Assembly (NCBI GenBank): GCA_050735975.1
Contig: JBOHVS010000119.1
Location: 1-8,325, forward strand
Source: DATMBL01 sp050735975
Lineage (GTDB): Bacteria > Desulfobacterota > Binatia > UBA9968
Length of the DNA: 8,325 nt
Direction of reading: 5' to 3'
The number at the start of each line of letters is the position of its first letter. Positions within the stretch are counted from its first letter, which is position 1. Shown here piece after piece: positions 6,676-8,325 of this stretch. The position numbers were made by a program, and so were the translations under genes. The notes beneath the pieces were generated by a model that did not search any database, was not told where the DNA came from, and was given only the letters and a program-made list of their open reading frames with translations.

Positions 6676-7410
6676 ATGAAACCAGCTTTGATTACTTGTA
6701 TTGTTCCTGTCTTTAACGGTGAGAAATATTTAGCTGATGCCCTGGACAGCATCGTGGCGCAGACTTACCGGCCATTGGAGATTATTGTTGCCGATGACGG
6801 ATCGACTGACGGAACGGCAGCGGTGGTCCGCGCGTATAAAAGCCGGCTGAGATACTTCAAGCAACCCAACTCCGGACCGGCCGCAGCCCGCAATCTCGGA
6901 GTGCGCGGCGCGGCAGGCGAGTTCGTGGCGTTCCTGGATGCCGATGACCTCTGGCATCCGGAGAAACTTGTGCGCCAAGTGGCGTGTTTCGAAAGGCGGC
7001 CGGAGCTGGCATACTGCGTCACCCACGTTCAGAATTTCTGGGTTCCGGAACTTAGCGAGGAGAAGGAGAAATTTAATCACCGATTGTCCAATCCGCTGCC
7101 TGGTTACGTCACGCAAACACTCATGGCACGGCGCGCCGTTTTTGAAATTGTGGGCTGTTTCGACCCCTCGCGGCGGCACGGCGACGACACAGACTGGTTC
7201 TTACGGGCAACCGATCAGGGTTTGCTGGCCGAACTAATGCCCGATGTTCTGGTCTATCGTCGCTTGCACCACGCCAACCTAAGCCGCGCAGCCGCAGCCA
7301 GTCGCGAGGGATATTTGCATATCGTAAAGATGGCCCTGGACCGCCGGCGCCGGAACGAAGCTCGCCCGCCTCATTCCGGATCCGTCGTCCAGCAGAAGAA
7401 AAACCCGTGA
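6676..7410 (+). CDS. Family 2 glycosyltransferase (copy b)
   Basis: This 244-residue GT-A fold glycosyltransferase is paralogous to the protein at 1946-2677; by eye, well over half of aligned residues are identical. Motifs are CIVPVFNGE (8-16), VADDGSTDGT (38-47), FLDADDLWHP (86-95) for the metal and nucleotide, and HGDDTDW (168-174) with D173 where copy a has E177. The middle shares QNFWVPEL (119-126) and PGYVT (142-146) with copy a, which suggests similar acceptor handling. The C-terminus (VYRRLHHAN, then a basic LDRRRR) is also conserved before a divergent polar tail. ATG 6676 is preceded by GAGGG (6667-6671). A 69-base gap without recognisable signals separates it from the kinase-like gene, and it overlaps the next gene by four bases (GTGA), typical of translational coupling. 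Confidence 0.93.
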   Translation: MKPALITCIVPVFNGEKYLADALDSIVAQTYRPLEIIVADDGSTDGTAAVVRAYKSRLRYFKQPNSGPAAARNLGVRGAAGEFVAFLDADDLWHPEKLVRQVACFERRPELAYCVTHVQNFWVPELSEEKEKFNHRLSNPLPGYVTQTLMARRAVFEIVGCFDPSRRHGDDTDWFLRATDQGLLAELMPDVLVYRRLHHANLSRAAAASREGYLHIVKMALDRRRRNEARPPHSGSVVQQKKNP

Positions 7411-8171
7411 CACACTCCTACGCGCAAACCAATATTCAGCTTTTCGACCAGCTTCGGCGAGACGGCTACCCGCCGAATCAGATCGATGAAATCTTCAAGG
7501 CCTATGAGCTGGTCATGTCCCTGTTCGCCGGAAGCTATCGCCAATCAGGAAAAACCTTTATCGCTCATCTTGTGGGTACCGCGAGTATCTTGAGTTCTCT
7601 CCATGTGACACCGGAGCTGATCACGGCCGGGCTGCTTCACGCAACCTATACGCATGGCGATTTCGGCAATGGAGTCAAAGGCATATTGTCGTGGAAGCGA
7701 GAGAAGCTGAAGAAGGCTGCCGGTCAAGAGGTGGAAGAGTTGGTCGCCCGATATTCGCGCTTGGTGTGGACGACCCCAGGCATTCAAACGCTTCATGCCG
7801 CTCTGCACAAAATGGATTCAATAGACCGGGATGTTGTTTTACTTCGCTTGACGAATGAACTAGAGGATCTTCTGGATCTCGGCCTGTTCTATTGGTCCGC
7901 GCCAAAAAGCCGCCTGGAATACATCGAAAGAAAAGGTCATCTGATGGTGGAAATAGCGGCGCGGTTGGGTTACCCGCGGCTATCGGCCGAACTGGCGGAT
8001 GGGTTGGAGCAAACCAGATCGGGAGCAATTACGCTGGATATCGAAGAATGGCGAAACGAGGCTTTCGTAATAATACTTCCATCCTACCGTGAACGGTGGT
8101 CCGCAAAATGGTCGCGCCGGATATTGGCACCGGTCAAGCGCGCGCGCCGCGGTTTCTTGTCCCGCAGGTAG
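7407..8171 (+). CDS. HD-fold-like protein (DUF6817-like), copy 1
   Basis: This 254-residue protein resembles the N-terminal HD domain of RelA/SpoT proteins in outline: FIAHLVGTASILSSL (51-65) with H54, then ELITAGLLHATYTHGDFG (70-87) with H78, and later DVVLLRLTNELEDLLDLG (142-159). The metal-binding residues are degraded. The HD dyad reads H78-A79, and the helix where RelA has LADRLHN reads LTNELED. So hydrolase activity on (p)ppGpp or another nucleotide is doubtful. I recall the uncharacterised family DUF6817 having this pattern; that assignment is from memory. No (p)ppGpp synthetase domain is present. The C-terminus is basic (about the last 30 residues). The start is GTG 7407, overlapping the stop of the upstream gene. 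A second copy begins 19 bases downstream. Its role in the pathway is unknown. Confidence 0.75.
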   Translation: MTHSYAQTNIQLFDQLRRDGYPPNQIDEIFKAYELVMSLFAGSYRQSGKTFIAHLVGTASILSSLHVTPELITAGLLHATYTHGDFGNGVKGILSWKREKLKKAAGQEVEELVARYSRLVWTTPGIQTLHAALHKMDSIDRDVVLLRLTNELEDLLDLGLFYWSAPKSRLEYIERKGHLMVEIAARLGYPRLSAELADGLEQTRSGAITLDIEEWRNEAFVIILPSYRERWSAKWSRRILAPVKRARRGFLSRR

Positions 8172-8190
8172 AGTGACGAGTTTCATCGCA

Positions 8191-8325
8191 ATGCACGCCC
8201 ACGCGCAAACCATTCTCCAGCTCTATCTCCAGCTTCAGAGCGCGGGTTACTCTAAAAGCGAAATGGAACTGATCCGAAGAACCTATGAGCAGGCGATGCG
8301 ACTTTTTTCCGGTCGTTTCCAGCCT
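8191..8325 (+). CDS. HD-fold-like protein, copy 2 (partial, 5' end only)
   Basis: The first 45 codons of a gene cut by the window edge encode MHAHAQTILQLYLQLQSAGY and continue to LFSGRFQP. They align without gaps after the first residues with the start of the preceding protein: AQT, then a QL-x-x-Q-L-x-x-x-GY pattern, then a Y-E-x-x-M-x-L-F-x-G motif. It is therefore a tandem paralog. ATG 8191 matches the paralog's length best. GTG 8173 is in frame and preceded by AGG (8166-8168), and would add six residues; the choice is open. The part that would show whether the HD residues are intact lies outside the window. Confidence 0.7.
   Translation, partial: MHAHAQTILQLYLQLQSAGYSKSEMELIRRTYEQAMRLFSGRFQP

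Noticed and set aside
7407..8171. (p)ppGpp synthetase/hydrolase (RelA/SpoT or small alarmone hydrolase)
   Set aside because: The HD dyad is not conserved (His-Ala), the later metal region is changed, and there is no synthetase domain.

Overview
This 8.3 kb window is densely coded and every gene I can support lies on the + strand. The base composition is moderately GC-rich (judged by eye) and the genes are packed head to tail with gaps of 10-104 bases or short overlaps. This suggests one bacterial operon, or the interior of one. The proteins do not fix the taxon. GTG starts, GC-rich codons and this gene set would fit a free-living bacterium from a group such as Acidobacteriota, Verrucomicrobiota, Cyanobacteria or Proteobacteria, but that is a weak inference. 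I see no rRNA, tRNA, CRISPR array, insertion sequence, convincing promoter or terminator.

Layout: (1) the 3' end of an unrecognised gene (1-201); (2) a short-chain NAD-dependent epimerase/dehydratase close to uronate dehydrogenase (276-1073); (3) a radical SAM/SPASM protein (1063-1932); (4) GT2 glycosyltransferase 'a' (1946-2677); (5) GT4 glycosyltransferase 'a' (2688-3836); (6) a PqqD-like RRE protein with a 45-55 residue C-terminal tail carrying a leader-peptide-like Y-x-x-P-x-L motif (3802-4248); (7) GT4 'b' (4353-5495); (8) an HPr-kinase-like P-loop protein (5512-6606); (9) GT2 'b' (6676-7410); (10) an HD-fold-like protein resembling DUF6817 (7407-8171); (11) the start of a second copy of gene 10, cut by the window edge (8191-8325).

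The combination is the main point of interest. A PqqD-like RRE, an HPrK-like kinase and a radical SAM/SPASM enzyme are all components known from ribosomal-peptide (RiPP) pathways. PqqD domains bind leader peptides, HPrK-like kinases phosphorylate some lasso peptides, and SPASM proteins modify peptides. Here they are interleaved with two pairs of glycosyltransferases and a sugar dehydrogenase, and no dedicated RiPP cyclase or leader protease is in view. A working model, which is inference, is a pathway in which a small protein or peptide is carried by the RRE protein (possibly its own tail) and is phosphorylated and glycosylated, or in which RRE-like chaperoning controls synthesis of a surface glycan.

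The genes come in pairs arranged roughly as a mirror: GT2a-GT4a-RRE-GT4b-kinase-GT2b, then the tandem HD-like pair. One GT4 copy (a) has lost two family catalytic-site residues that the other copy keeps, which may mean functional divergence or a pseudo-enzyme partner.
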